DNA of 64,000 bases from the NCBI GenBank assembly GCA_034401135.1, contig JAWZSP010000003.1, positions 1,922,001 through 1,986,000 of the forward strand, read 5' to 3'. The stretch is from Volutella citrinella (Eukaryota; Ascomycota; Sordariomycetes; Hypocreales; Nectriaceae). Each line of letters starts with the position of its first letter. Positions within the stretch are counted from its first letter, which is position 1. The notes below the pieces were generated by a model, which was not told the DNA's origin, did no database searches, and saw only the letters and a list, made by a program, of their open reading frames with translations. This document shows positions 45,976 through 56,754 of the stretch, in pieces. A program made the position numbers and the translations under genes.

Positions 45976-46879
45976 GCTGCTGATGTGACCACCTCGAGCA
46001 CCCCGCGAGTTGTTGGAGCTGGCGTCGATTGCGGGCGGGTTTTGCGACGACGGGGTACAATTCGCCAGTGGGCGGCGGGCCGTGCTGCCCAGCGCTCACC
46101 TCGGTGAGGGGCAGGTGGGGGCAGTTCTACTGGCGGACTGGCGACGCCAGCTAGAGCAGCCGCAATTGACCCAATGTTTGGAAAGCGATTCTACTGGATG
46201 CCAAAATTCAATTCGGGTATCTTGAGTTTTATTTAACGGGGCTCATGTTCGTTAACTATGCAGCGAGAATCTTGGAACAGCCATGAAGTATGGGTGTTAG
46301 GAATCATCGTGTTGCCATATATCGAGACGATATCGCAACAGTGCCTTTGGACAGCGGCATGGTTTCTCTGGTGGTAGCAGATAGCGGTTGCATCTGGGAT
46401 CTTTTCAGCTCTCTAAAAGGCCCTTTCAAAACATAGTTCCGGTCTTGGTGTCGATGTGTGGACTTGGTATAGAACGATGAGCACCTCGGTCTTCTGGCTG
46501 CGATACACATCATGAAGATGTGTAGCGTGGCAAGTGAGCCCAGCGACACGTTGAGATTGAGGATTGGGGCGAGATTGAAAAGGAGTGATCAGTTTCACAC
46601 GACACATGCTAGGGAAGGAGTGCTCATGCCATCATCTTGTTCAGTATGTATTCTTCCCAAAATTGTTGATGGCATGTTAACCATTTTGAGCTATGATCAA
46701 AACCACCCAATACAATATAGAGTCAGCGCCCTTCAAACGAAGTGAAAGCTAGCAAACACTGTAGAGAATCGTAGCGAAGTCATCCGATTCGTGAAATCAT
46801 CCAGCATCGGGTCTCAAGCCAACGCCGGTCTATGAACGTTCCATCACACAAGGCTTTCCTTCTGCACGCCCAAGCCTCT
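45976..46879. other. 0.9-kb gap between prefoldin 3 and the VanZ-like gene
   Basis: The promoter of prefoldin 3 (GC-rich, 45976-46160) and the 3' flank of the VanZ-like gene (more AT-rich, about 46200-46800). No coding region is supported. Confidence 0.5.
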
Positions 46880-47577
46880 TCAGTCGGTCCGCTTCTTGCT
46901 TTCACCCAAGTCGCCATTGTCGGGTGTCTTGTCTCGTGGAGGTACTGCAGCTGTGGCAGCAAGGGCGGCCGGGGGTGCATCGTCCTCTTCCCATTCATCG
47001 ACGTGGTTCTCGTCCCAGTTGTCCACCTCCTCTTCGAGGGTGCGGGAGCGGCTGGAGCTGTCAATGACACCAGACTCGTGGCCCTCGCCCAGCTCCACAT
47101 CTCCAACATCCTCCCCTGGCACGGCATTGTATTGCTTACGCTGGCGTCTGCGATCCAGCATGCGCTTGTGATACCAAGTACAAATGCCAACAGCCACCAA
47201 GCTTCCCATCACATTGGCGACGATATCGTAGAGATCGAAGTCGCGGTCGTTGGGCAGGAAGCTTTGGATGAACTCGGAGCCGACGCTTAGCACGAAGGTG
47301 CACACAACCAATGTCATGTGAAGGGTTCGCCTGCGGTTGGTGTCGACAACCCAATAGAAGACCACGGTCAAGAGGAAGAAGGTCAGGAAATGTAGGACTT
47401 TGTCGTTGACATATTTTCCAAGCTGGAGCGACGTGAGGCCGGCATACGCAGCAATCAGAAGGAGGAGCAGGAAGACACCTATCAACAACTAGTCAGCTTC
47501 CGCGGCGGGCAAGTTTTGTCGTTGATGCCGCTGGCGAAGGGCCATGACGTACCTGCGAAAGGCAGCCGGATCCGCAT
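46880..47577 (-). CDS. VanZ-like integral membrane protein
   Basis: Minus-strand exons are 47577-47553 and 47478-46880, giving 207 aa. The first 120 residues form four hydrophobic segments: VFLLLLLIAAYAGL, LHFLTFFLLTVVFYWVV, MTLVVCTFVLSVGSEFI and IVANVMGSLVAVGICTW. Between them are the conserved VanZ-family points: an Asp-Lys-x-x-His (NDKVLHF) before helix 2 and a Glu...Gln...Pro...Asp...Asn set (SEFIQSFLPNDRDFDLYDIVANVMG). In bacteria VanZ is tied to low-level teicoplanin resistance; in fungi the role is unknown. The C-terminal 85 residues are acidic and hydrophilic (EEEVDNWDENHVDEWEEDD) and probably cytosolic. The first exon is only 25 bases, easily missed by automatic calling. Confidence 0.88.
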
Positions 47578-49110
47578 CGTGGCGTAGCAAAGTATGAGGA
47601 TTGGATAAGGTTGCTCGTCGTCTGGTTCAAGGACCACAGGCTACACATGCATGGTCGGTATTTGCGCGTGAATAGATGCGACTCCGTTGGGGCCGAAGAG
47701 GAGCAATGGAATCTTCGAGGAGGAAGAGATGGATTGGCGTTGAGAGGATGCCTAGACGGAGGGCTGGGAACGGAGCTCCCAAGAGGCGAGCTGGCTGGTG
47801 ACTGGCGTGGCCCAGCGGCCCAGCACGTAGCTAGTGCGGCGGTGCTGTGGTGGCGGCGAACAGGGATTAAGGAGCCACCAACGTGGAAACAGCGGCAAAA
47901 TGTGGCAGCACTACTGCGCAATTAGGTACGAGGCTACGCCCACGGGGTGCGTGGTCAGATTGGTCAATGCCGTCTCAGCGCATTTGCAGGAGTTGCTGGA
48001 GCAGGAATCAGTGGTTGGGCCCCCGGATGCGTCTCCTTGGCCGATCTGGCTTTACCTAAATTCCATGCCGCAGCCACTGCAGCAATTGGCTGCTGTCAAC
48101 TTGCGGAGCAGGTCCTGAATGGCCGCGCGCAAAGCCCTGGAGTTGGTGCCGCAACTTTTATGGAGTAGGTTAGGCACTGTGGCCTCGGATCTATCTGGGG
48201 TAGCAAGGAGACGACTCTGGGTCTCCTTGCCGTGGGGAACCTGCATGGTTAGCTGGTATCCAGATGAGTTCGGCTCCAAGCATCTACAGGAACACCTCCA
48301 GACAGAGGGCAGTTGTGATATTAATTAAGGTATTCATTGACCTAGCTGGTGGCCAAGAACCAGATGTCCACAGCTCACCAAAGGGATAGCCGAGGCTTCG
48401 AAAATCCCAGTAGACATATAAATCGTTCCACTGTGCATAAATCACCACCTTAATAAGAGCGCGACAGAATAATTAGCTGCCTCGACAGACTCGATCACAC
48501 AGGGTGCTCACGTGATGTCGCTCATGACTGGCTGGCTGACAAAGGACAGTCCCTTCGCATCATCAGCGCCGCCGTGTCCACCGTAGACCCCGGGACCCAG
48601 TACGTAGTACACAGCGGGCAAACAGCGACACGCGCAGCCCGCCCGACGGTGCATCAAAGACAGAGAAGAAGGCAGATAGTTGGTGAATCAGGCGTTGCAG
48701 AATTGTTTTTCGGTGCCGGCAAGCTTGCGCAAGCGTGTGCCAACCCAGCGCCCTCCTGTGGCGTCTGTCCTACCCAGGTCCCTGGTACCAGCCTTCCCCA
48801 GCTGCCAGCGAAACAAGTGAGCCTGGACGGGCAAGGAAAAGTCCCGCTTCGGGAAAGGTACAAGCCTCCCCCCAAATCCTCAACCTCACCTCTTGAACAG
48901 ACGACAAACCGGCCCATCGCGAGCCATCAACGCATCGCCACCACAATCCCGTTCGTCGCAAAACTTGGTCTCCCATCTCTATCGATGTCGCTCTTTTGTC
49001 CCATGCTGTCTTGATCCCCACAATCGCCCTAGGTCAGGCCGTACGCGAGCGCATCTCCTTGCGCATGGCGACTCGCGCCCAGTCGTCGCATCCATCGCCC
49101 TGGGCCCAAC
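47578..49110. promoter_or_regulatory. 1.5-kb divergent promoter region between the VanZ-like gene and spt7
   Basis: Start codons of the two genes face away from each other. The middle (about 48300-48480) is more AT-rich; both ends are GC-rich. The 400 bases before 49111 are pyrimidine-rich, with short open frames that look like leader sequence. No further gene is supported. Confidence 0.5.
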
Positions 49111-52100
49111 ATGTCGCTCCCCAATGGCCAGCCTGCCTGGCATCCTCCCTTCTTGCATCATTCCAACAGCAATAGGAGTTTTCACCATCTGGAGGATGCT
49201 CCGGCGCGTACTCAGACCCCCGTCGACAACTCCATATCATTGATGCCTGAGGCACCACTCGATCCTGAAGACGAGAATCGACGCGCTCTCTTCGCCGATT
49301 TATATCGAAAAACCGAGGACAAGGTTGCGATACTGTTCGCGGAAGATGGTTCATACAATTATGACGCGATCAGGGCACTTCGACGCGAGCCCGCCCCGTC
49401 CGCCAGCGCCATCCCTCCAGCGACCGATCACGAGCCTATTAAGGAGCCTCCTTTGAAGAAGGCGAAGCGAGTCATCGATGAGGATGACTACGGCGACGAT
49501 GACGACGAGGAGGAGGACGAACCAGCACCTGCAGTCCCTCTCAAGTCACAAACATCCGCTGCCGCTGCGGCCAGTTCGCTCCTGTCACCGTCCAAGTCGG
49601 GTAGTTCACCCGTCCACTCCGTAACATCACCAGAAAAGCAAACCGACAAGAATAAGGATCAGGATGGATCGCAAAGCAAAGACAAGTCAGGAGAAGACGC
49701 AATCAAGAAGCTGGAGGCTGCTCGGGTTGCAACCGAGGCCGCTGCGCGGAAGAGCTTCCATACCATTTTCCACACACTCGAAAACGACCGAGCCGCCATG
49801 CTCGAACAGCAGCAATTAGAAGACTCCGAGAAGCAGCTCCAAGCTGAGATGGATAACAACAATCATCACTCACACAATACCAACAACCAAGCCGCAAACC
49901 ATGGCTCGTTGAGCAACGCTAATTTGGGCGCATCCAGCCTAACCCTGAAGCATCTCATTGCCAGAATCGACATGAAACGCGACCAAGTTCGCGCCTCGGA
50001 CGCTGAGCTTCGCCTCCTCATGAACGAGGTCAGGAAGAATCGAAGCAAGTGGGCCAGTGAGGAGAACGTCAACCAAGAAGAGCTATACGAGGCTGTGGAA
50101 AAAGTCTTGACGGAATTGAAGGCGCACACCGAATACTCGACACCGTTCCTCACAAGAGTCAACAAGAGAGATGCGCCGAACTACTACAATTTTATCAAAA
50201 ATCCCATGGATTTGGGCACGATGACCAAGAAGCTCAAATCCCTGAGCTACAAATCCAAGGCCGAGTTTGTTGCAGATCTCGACCTGATCTGGGACAACTG
50301 CCTCAAGTTCAACCAAGATATGACCAACCCGCTTCGCCGGATGGCCAACGGCATGAGGAAAGAGGCCGAGAAGTTGATCCCGCTGATTCCTGATCTGACC
50401 ATTCGACCCCGAGCCGAAGTGGAAGCTGAAGAGCGCCGCAAACAAAATGGTGGTGACGACGATGGCGGCGAGGATTCCGATGATGAACCCATCATGTCCT
50501 CCCGTGGTAGAAAGGCAGGCACCAAAGGAACAAACAAATCACGGAAAGCTCCCAGCAATCAGAAAGAGGACACACCAGCTATCGATCAGAAACCCATACT
50601 GCAGGTCAATGGCCTCTTGGGGAAACACGGGAGGGAGGGGTCCGAAGCTATTGATGGAAGCAATGGTTTCGCGACACCTCCCATCGCTGGATCCATTACC
50701 CCTGGTGGCATCAACGGCCACTCTGGGATAGCCAGCAATGCAGATGCCATGGATATCGACGGCCCAACCCTCAACAACATGGCTCTCAACCAAGCGTTCG
50801 GCGAGGCTGCAGAGCAGATCTATGAGGATGAGGAGTACAAGATATGGAAGCAGACTACCAAGAAAGACCGTGCCCTTGTTGCAAAAGAGCGGTTTCTGCT
50901 CTTCAAGGACGGCAAAGTTAACGTTGAAGCTCCGGCTCTGGTCCGTAGCAAGGCAGGCATGCGTCGGTTCTTGAAGCACCAACGTGAAGCAGAGTCACAA
51001 GACACCCCCGACTCCTCTCAAGAAGGCACGTCCGCAGATGCGAAGAATGAAGCCGCCAAGGCCACCGAGACCCTGGCAGATGGAATTGAGGAGGAAGCGG
51101 ATAAAGTGATCCCCGACTACTATGAGTCTTTGAGCAACATCCCAGACATTCAGCCCAAACTGCAATGGGTAGAGGACAACGAAGGCCACGTTATCAATCA
51201 GCACGAAGAGTTTCTAAAGCTTGTGGAACCTGGAACGTTTACGGCACCTCCGAGTCGATTCACCAAGAAGATTGATGACAATATCCATCAAATTCAGGAG
51301 ACGCGGAAACTTGCAACCAAGATCTCAGTGATCAAGCAGATGCAAGTTCAAACCCAGGTAAGCCGATGGGTGCAAGGAGTTGTTACTGGATTCCGCTGAC
51401 CATGCAAAGGTGTATACCAACCAGTTCCCCAAGTCGAACTCGGTACCTTTTATTGAACATGACATCGAGCCGCACTTCATTGCCGATGACGGGCCGGTCA
51501 TGGCAGGGGAAGTTTGCCAGAACGCCCTGAAGCGATCGATTGCAAAGATTCTCTACCATTCAGGCTTTGAGGAGCTCCAGCCCTCGGCCGTAGACACATT
51601 CACTGGGGTGGCAGCGGACTACTTCCAGAAGCTTATTCGAACTTTCAGCGTCTACAGCCAGTCGGAGAAGAAGTCCTCCGCCCAGGCAACTGCCGACGGA
51701 CCCAAGTTCGAACCCCGATTCACACCCGAGGAGGTCGTCCTACACACACTGGACGAGAACGGCCACGATATTGCTTCTCTAGAAGCCTACGCCAAGGACG
51801 AAGTCGACAGGCTGACCACGAAGCTCGGAGCTCTGCACGAGCGCATGAAGTTGCACCTCACTGACCTCCTCCGCCCTGCCCTTTCGCAAGAGTCTGGAGT
51901 TGATGGCGTCGGGGCCTTTAAGGATGGCAGCGAGCAGTTTGTCAGCGGTGACTTTGCCGAGGACCTTGGAGAAGACTTCTTCGGGTTCAAGGCTCTTGGC
52001 CTCGACAAGGAGATGGGTCTCGACATGATATCCGTGCCACTGCATCTACTCCAGAGCAGGGTCCGCAACCAGTACCAGATGCAAACGCAGACCACTGGTA

Positions 52101-52609
52101 CCACCACGGCCGATCTCTTCGAGCCCCCTGATCCGTCAGAGTCCGTTACGAAGGAAAACATCCAGGACGAGATTGGCCTGGTCAAGAACTTCTTCCTGGC
52201 CAAACTTCACGCTAATGGCGATCAACCTCTGGTTGAAGACGAAGACCTGCCCACGAAGCAGAAGAAGCCGCGTCCTCGTCTCGGTGCCAGCGGCAAGATT
52301 GTCACGGCGCAGAAGCGCTCGCCTAAGGAGCAGCTCGCTTTGGCCAAGAAGAAAAAGAAGCTCGAAGCAGCTGCCGCTGAAGCGAAGCTCAATGTTTCGC
52401 CAGGGAAGGGCGGGTCGACCAACAACACCCCCGCCAAGAAGAAATCCGTCACCGCAGTCCCTCTACCACCAGTCCCCAATCCCGCCGTGCTCGCCCTGGC
52501 TCCCAGCCTGGAGCGGACCGACAGCATGCAGAGCTCAGGGGACATCAACAGCCAGACTGACAAGGACGATGGCATTGGCATGATGAGCCCGGAAAGCATC
52601 GCGCAGTAG
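49111..52609 (+). CDS. spt7: SAGA complex subunit Spt7 (bromodomain and histone fold)
   Basis: Scaffold subunit of the SAGA histone acetyltransferase/transcription co-activator. Exons are 49111-51357 and 51410-52609, giving 1148 aa. After a Pro/His-rich start, residues about 110-220 are acidic and low-complexity. The bromodomain lies at about 330-430, with [19 protein letters not shown], the NPMDLGTM turn and [11 protein letters not shown], whose final Asn is the usual acetyl-lysine ligand position. The second exon starts near a Bromo_TP histone-fold segment (about 780-835: [20 protein letters not shown]), which in yeast pairs with Taf10. The C-terminal 150 residues are Lys-rich and disordered. 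Compared with yeast Spt7 (1332 aa) it is shorter but keeps both domains in order. The start ATG at 49111 is followed by typical Pro/Asn-rich text. Confidence 0.93.
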
Positions 52610-53967
52610 GAAGTAGGATGGGAGCTTCCTACCCACCCAAACCCTCAACCTCCTCCAGGACAGCAGCAGCGGGCGAAGACGCTCGAATGCAATGGCTCGG
52701 GCACATGAGGGCAGCCTCTAAAAGCAATCGCAATGTACACAGAATGCCCGGTTGGCTCTCAATTCCCTTTGAAGAAAAACAATGTATTACAACATCCATC
52801 TTATACACCTGTTTGATGTTCGCGCAGCTGCTTTGTCCATCCTCTCACACACTTCCCCAGAGCAAACCCCCGCCCCTCGATTGCTATGCTGGAGCTGGTA
52901 TCGCGTCCGTCACTTTTTCTACTTGCCTTCCTTTCATTGGATCTGCATTAAAACACATATTTTACTACCCTCTTGTCTCACATCTCCTGCTTAGTCTGCA
53001 CTCAGGCAAGCAATGAAGTCGTCTTCACCTCGGCAAATTACGTCTCTTCGCCGCGTCGCTCAAGAAATACAACATACGCAAGTGTCGCTGACTTTACATT
53101 TTTGAGAGGGGGGCTCCTCGCCTTTGGAGCCAGGATAACTGAATGAACGGATGGGAAGCGGTGACCAAAATTCCTTTTCTCCTTCTTCTTTTGCGTTTAA
53201 ACTGAACCTCGCGATTCAGACAAGGGCGGGCTAGTGAATTCCCTTGGAGTCGGCGGTAACGCCAGGTGTTTACGTTCTTGAATGGCTCTTTTTTTCTTAT
53301 ATATCGTGGCTGAGTTGGGCCGTTTGGGCGTGCTTGGTTGACAGGTTGGGCTGGCCCGTCAATTTTGCGTCGGTCTATGAAGATAATTGGATGGTTTTTT
53401 TGGCATGTTTCTCTCCGAGATGACGGGCGACTGGTGCAACAAGTGCGGTGCAAATCGTTGGAACTCGGAAGCTGGCAGTAGGCGTAGCCGAGAATCGTTG
53501 AGACTAGGCAATTGACAGCCTTGAATTTCACTGCGTCCTCCTTCGGATCCCTCGAGGTTCGCATGTGCAAGTAGCCAGTCACGAATTGCATGTCAACTCA
53601 CGTTCTCATGAGCCGAACCACTGGTGAATTGGATAATCAGCTATCTAAACGGACGATCCAACTCTTGTGGAGCCATCATGCCGTCTTCACTCTCTGCTTT
53701 GAGAGAGGTCATGGAATCCTAATGATCCCAAATATCAGAAACAAACTCCCACCACCATTCCATTTTGTTGAATAATTTTGGATACCCTAACATTTGCCAT
53801 AACATAACCATATAAAATCGTAGTGCGCCGCGGTGAAATGCATGCTGTTGAACGTCTCGCCATTTACCTCATCCATGTTAAATACCACCCAGTCCAGCCA
53901 TGTCCCTTTTGATGAAAACGGGACACCTCGGGTGGGTCATACGGGGACCTTGGATCTAGGGCCGGAT
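52610..53967. other. 1.36-kb gap between convergent spt7 and SHMT genes
   Basis: Two 3' untranslated regions face each other. Most of it is moderately AT-rich; T runs near 53290 and 53395. ORFs on the minus strand at 53094-53591 look non-coding. No gene is called. Confidence 0.5.
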
Positions 53968-55642
53968 TTAGATGCCGGCCTCCAGACGCCAACCCTCAAC
54001 GGGGAGGGGGAAGGTGTTGCACCAGGCAGCAATCTCCTTCTTGGTGGCGTTGATCTTCTCGACCTCGCCGCTGGCAGCCTTGGCCTTGAAGTCCTTGAGC
54101 TTGTTAGCCTCCTTGGGCAGGCTGGCCTGGACCTCCTTGCAGATGGTGATGGCCTCGTCGATGTACTTGGCGACACGCTCAAACTCCTTCTCGCCGAAAC
54201 CACGGCTGGTCATGGCGCAGGTACCAATTCGGATACCGCAGGGGGTGAGGGCGCTCTTGTCGCCGGGGATGGAGTTCTTGTTACAGGCAATGTTGATCTG
54301 CTCGAGAACGGCCTCAACTCGGGCACCGTCCAGGCTGTGCTGGCGGAGATCCATGAGGACCATGTGGCTGTCAGTGCCATCAGCGACGAGCTTGTGGCCC
54401 AGAGTCTTGAAGGTGTTCTCAAGAGTCTTGGCGTTGGAGATGACCTTCTCCTGGTAAGCCTTGAACTCGGGGCTGGCGGCCTGCTTCAGGGCGACAGAGA
54501 GAGCAGTGATGGTGTGGTTGTGGGGACCACCCTGGTGGCCAGGGAAGACGGAGAAGTTGATGGGGTTCTCGAGATCGTAGAGAGTCTCCTTGCCGGTCTT
54601 AGCATCGACAGAGCGAACGCCCTTGCGGAAGAAGATCATGGCACCACGGGGACCACGGAGGGACTTGTGGGTGGTGGTGGTGACGATATCAGCATACTTG
54701 AAGGGAGTGGGAATGACCTCGGCGGCGATGAGGCCAGAGATGTGAGCCATGTCCACGACAAGGTAGGCACCGACGGAGTCAGCGATCTTGCGCATGCGCT
54801 CGTAGTCAATGAGACGGCAGTAAGCAGATGTACCGGCGACGAGGACCTTGGGGCGGTAGAGAATGGCGTTCTTCTGGAGGGTATCGTAGTCGATGATACC
54901 AGTCTCGAGGTCAACACGGTAGGGCATGGTCTCGAAGTAGGTGGAGACAGCAGAGATCCTGCATGGTGGGTTAGAGGTCGGTCCACGTGTGCGGTTCATT
55001 GGGGGGGCAGCTACTCACTTCTTCTGGGGAGTCTGGTAGCCGTGGCTGAGATGTCCACCGTGGGGGAGATCCAGACCCATCAGGCGACCGTGAGGAGGCA
55101 TGATGGCCTGGTAGACCTGGAGGTTGGCAGGGCTGCCAGAGAGGCACTGGACGTTGACACCCCACTTCTCCTTGTCGAGGTGGAAAGCCTCGAGAGCACG
55201 GCGCTGGCACAGAAGCTCGATCTGGTCAATGTGCTGGTTGCCACCGTAGTAGCGAGCGCCAGGGTAGCCCTCGGAGTACTTGTTGGACATGGGGGAGCCG
55301 AGGGCATCGAAGACGGCACGGGAGGTGATGTTCTCAGAGGCAATGAGAACGATGGACTCGCGCTGGCGCTGGACCTCATCCTTCTGCAGAGGCTGTAAGA
55401 GACTGGCGCATGGAACATTGAAAACAAATCACCAGCTTGGCATGGTGCTGCTGGCGCTGATTGAGACGTACCATGATGGCGGCGACCTCGGGGTCGGTCT
55501 CAAGAAGAGACTTCTCGAGCATCTACACTGGTGAGTCAGTACAGCTGTTTGGAGAGCTGGTGGGGGGGGCGAAGCGGGGGAGGGGCAGACTGACCTCCTT
55601 GTGAGACGCAGAGAGCGCATACTCGGGGGTGGTGGAAGCCAT
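53968..55642 (-). CDS. Serine hydroxymethyltransferase, cytosolic form
   Basis: PLP enzyme converting serine and tetrahydrofolate to glycine and methylene-tetrahydrofolate, the main one-carbon source. Minus-strand exons are 55642-55595, 55522-55472, 55383-55019 and 54958-53968, giving 484 aa, the usual cytosolic length. The N terminus [16 protein letters not shown] has no targeting features, so it is read as the cytosolic isozyme. Landmarks are [32 protein letters not shown], and [10 protein letters not shown], with the Lys that forms the Schiff base with PLP. All active-site blocks are intact. The third exon has two possible acceptors 9 bases apart: the proximal one at 55383 gives the common form, and the distal one at 55392 would add Pro-Leu-Gln. 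Codon choice is strongly biased to C/G-ending codons, as in highly expressed genes. Confidence 0.96.
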
Positions 55643-56601
55643 TGTAGCTGGTGTGTTTGATGAGGAATGAGAGGAAAATTGGGAAGTTTTCCTGTGAGCT
55701 CAAGGAGGGATTAATGGATAGAAGAGAAGGAGGAAGAGAGTGGATGGGCAGGGCGGTAGAAAAATTTCATTTGGCTCGGCGACGGGAACGGAGGCCGGCC
55801 ACACAGAGGCAGGATCTAGACAACTGTGGCGGGGTACCACTATGACTGCCCGAGCTGTGAGGCGTTTGATTGGCGCTCGACCCTCCGATTCTGGGAGGGG
55901 CAGCCACGGCAAAGTGTATTTCTGTACCTGCCTCAGCACCTACTGTACCTTGCCATCGAAGTACTGCGACTAAGGAACAGGTTTGCAAACCATTACCCTA
56001 GACCTTCGACGAGGACGCCTGAACTCCCACCTTGTGCACCTTACATGCAGGTAAAAACAGCCATCAATTGAATACTTGAACTCCCTCCGCACCTGGCTTG
56101 GTAGCATAGGCATGCCCAGTCGTGTTTTTTGCGTCGGTGCGGTACGGTCTCAAGACTCGGTTCGGGCTCCGGTCCGGACGGGACTCATCGGAGCTCCCCA
56201 AGGAATGGGAAACCTGGATGGCCTGACGTGACCGGCCACAACCTCGCAGCCCGAATACTTGTCTCGTTGCGCTCGGCATCTACCACTAGCATCGAGATAG
56301 TCTGCCCATCTACTAACCATTCAACTCCTCGAACATACCGGGCTACCGCCCACGTGAGCGGTCGGGCTACCGATTCGAGGTCGTTGCGAGCTTGGGCGTG
56401 ATGCAGCTCCAAGTCTGCTGTAAACCAACCCCCTGGCAATGCTTCATTACGTACCTGTATGTCCCCCAGTCGTTGTAGGGCGCGGTAAACAGAGATTTGA
56501 TCCTTCTCCAGGTTCGCAAGAGGCCAGGCTCTGCAAAACGCGGGGTTCTTATTATGAAATGAAAGCGAAGTCGTCAACATCCAGAAGAGGCTAGTCCTCA
56601 A
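55643..56601. other. 0.96-kb gap between SHMT and the tRNA gene
   Basis: The first 450 bases are the presumed SHMT promoter and leader. A minus-strand open frame of 131 codons (56580 down to 56185) ends 21 bases short of the tRNA. It has a fairly even composition but matches no family I recognise, and is treated as doubtful. Confidence 0.4.
56185..56580 (-). CDS. Doubtful hypothetical ORF next to the tRNA gene
   Basis: 131 aa from an ATG at 56580. No signal peptide, membrane segment or known motif is seen. The composition (mixed charged and hydrophobic, e.g. ISVYRALQRLGDIQVRNE) is less repetitive than typical spurious frames in this GC-rich DNA. That is the only reason for listing it. It could be a gene fragment. 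Function unknown. Confidence 0.2.
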   Translation of the reverse strand: MLTTSLSFHNKNPAFCRAWPLANLEKDQISVYRALQRLGDIQVRNEALPGGWFTADLELHHAQARNDLESVARPLTWAVARYVRGVEWLVDGQTISMLVVDAERNETSIRAARLWPVTSGHPGFPFLGELR

Positions 56602-56754
56602 GTCGGTGTGGCTCAGTTGGTTAGAGCGTTGGTCTCGTTAGTCTCCCCGACGCACAATTCACTACCAGCCCCAACTAACGATAAATCCAGATAATATGAA
56701 GTGGCCCTAGGTCAAGACATCCAAAGGTCGAGAGTTCGAGCCTCTCCACCGACA
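56602..56754 (+). tRNA. Intron-containing tRNA, anticodon reads CGU (Thr), body resembles elongator Met
   Basis: A complete cloverleaf can be drawn. The acceptor stem GTCGGTG/CACCGAC pairs in all 7 positions, with discriminator A at 56754. The D stem is GCTC/GAGC, the anticodon stem TTGGT/TCCAA with a T-T at 31-39, the variable loop AGGTC, and the T stem GAGAG/CTCTC. A box (56609-56620) and B box (56733-56741) fit the pol III consensus, and a T5 terminator follows at 56759-56763. The intron is 56640-56718 (79 bases) after position 37, the canonical eukaryotic site. Six loop bases (56635-56640) are exactly complementary to 56676-56681 within the intron, as in real pre-tRNAs. The mature length is 74. 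The anticodon CGU decodes Thr ACG. However, U at position 37 and the T-T pair are odd for Thr; the latter is typical of elongator Met. Confidence 0.85.

Noticed and set aside
48574..49014. 146-codon plus-strand frame before spt7
   Set aside because: Begins with a non-ATG codon, no family match, lies where the spt7 leader is expected.
53833..55398. 521-codon plus-strand frame opposite SHMT
   Set aside because: Antisense shadow of a highly biased gene; the sense strand encodes intact SHMT.
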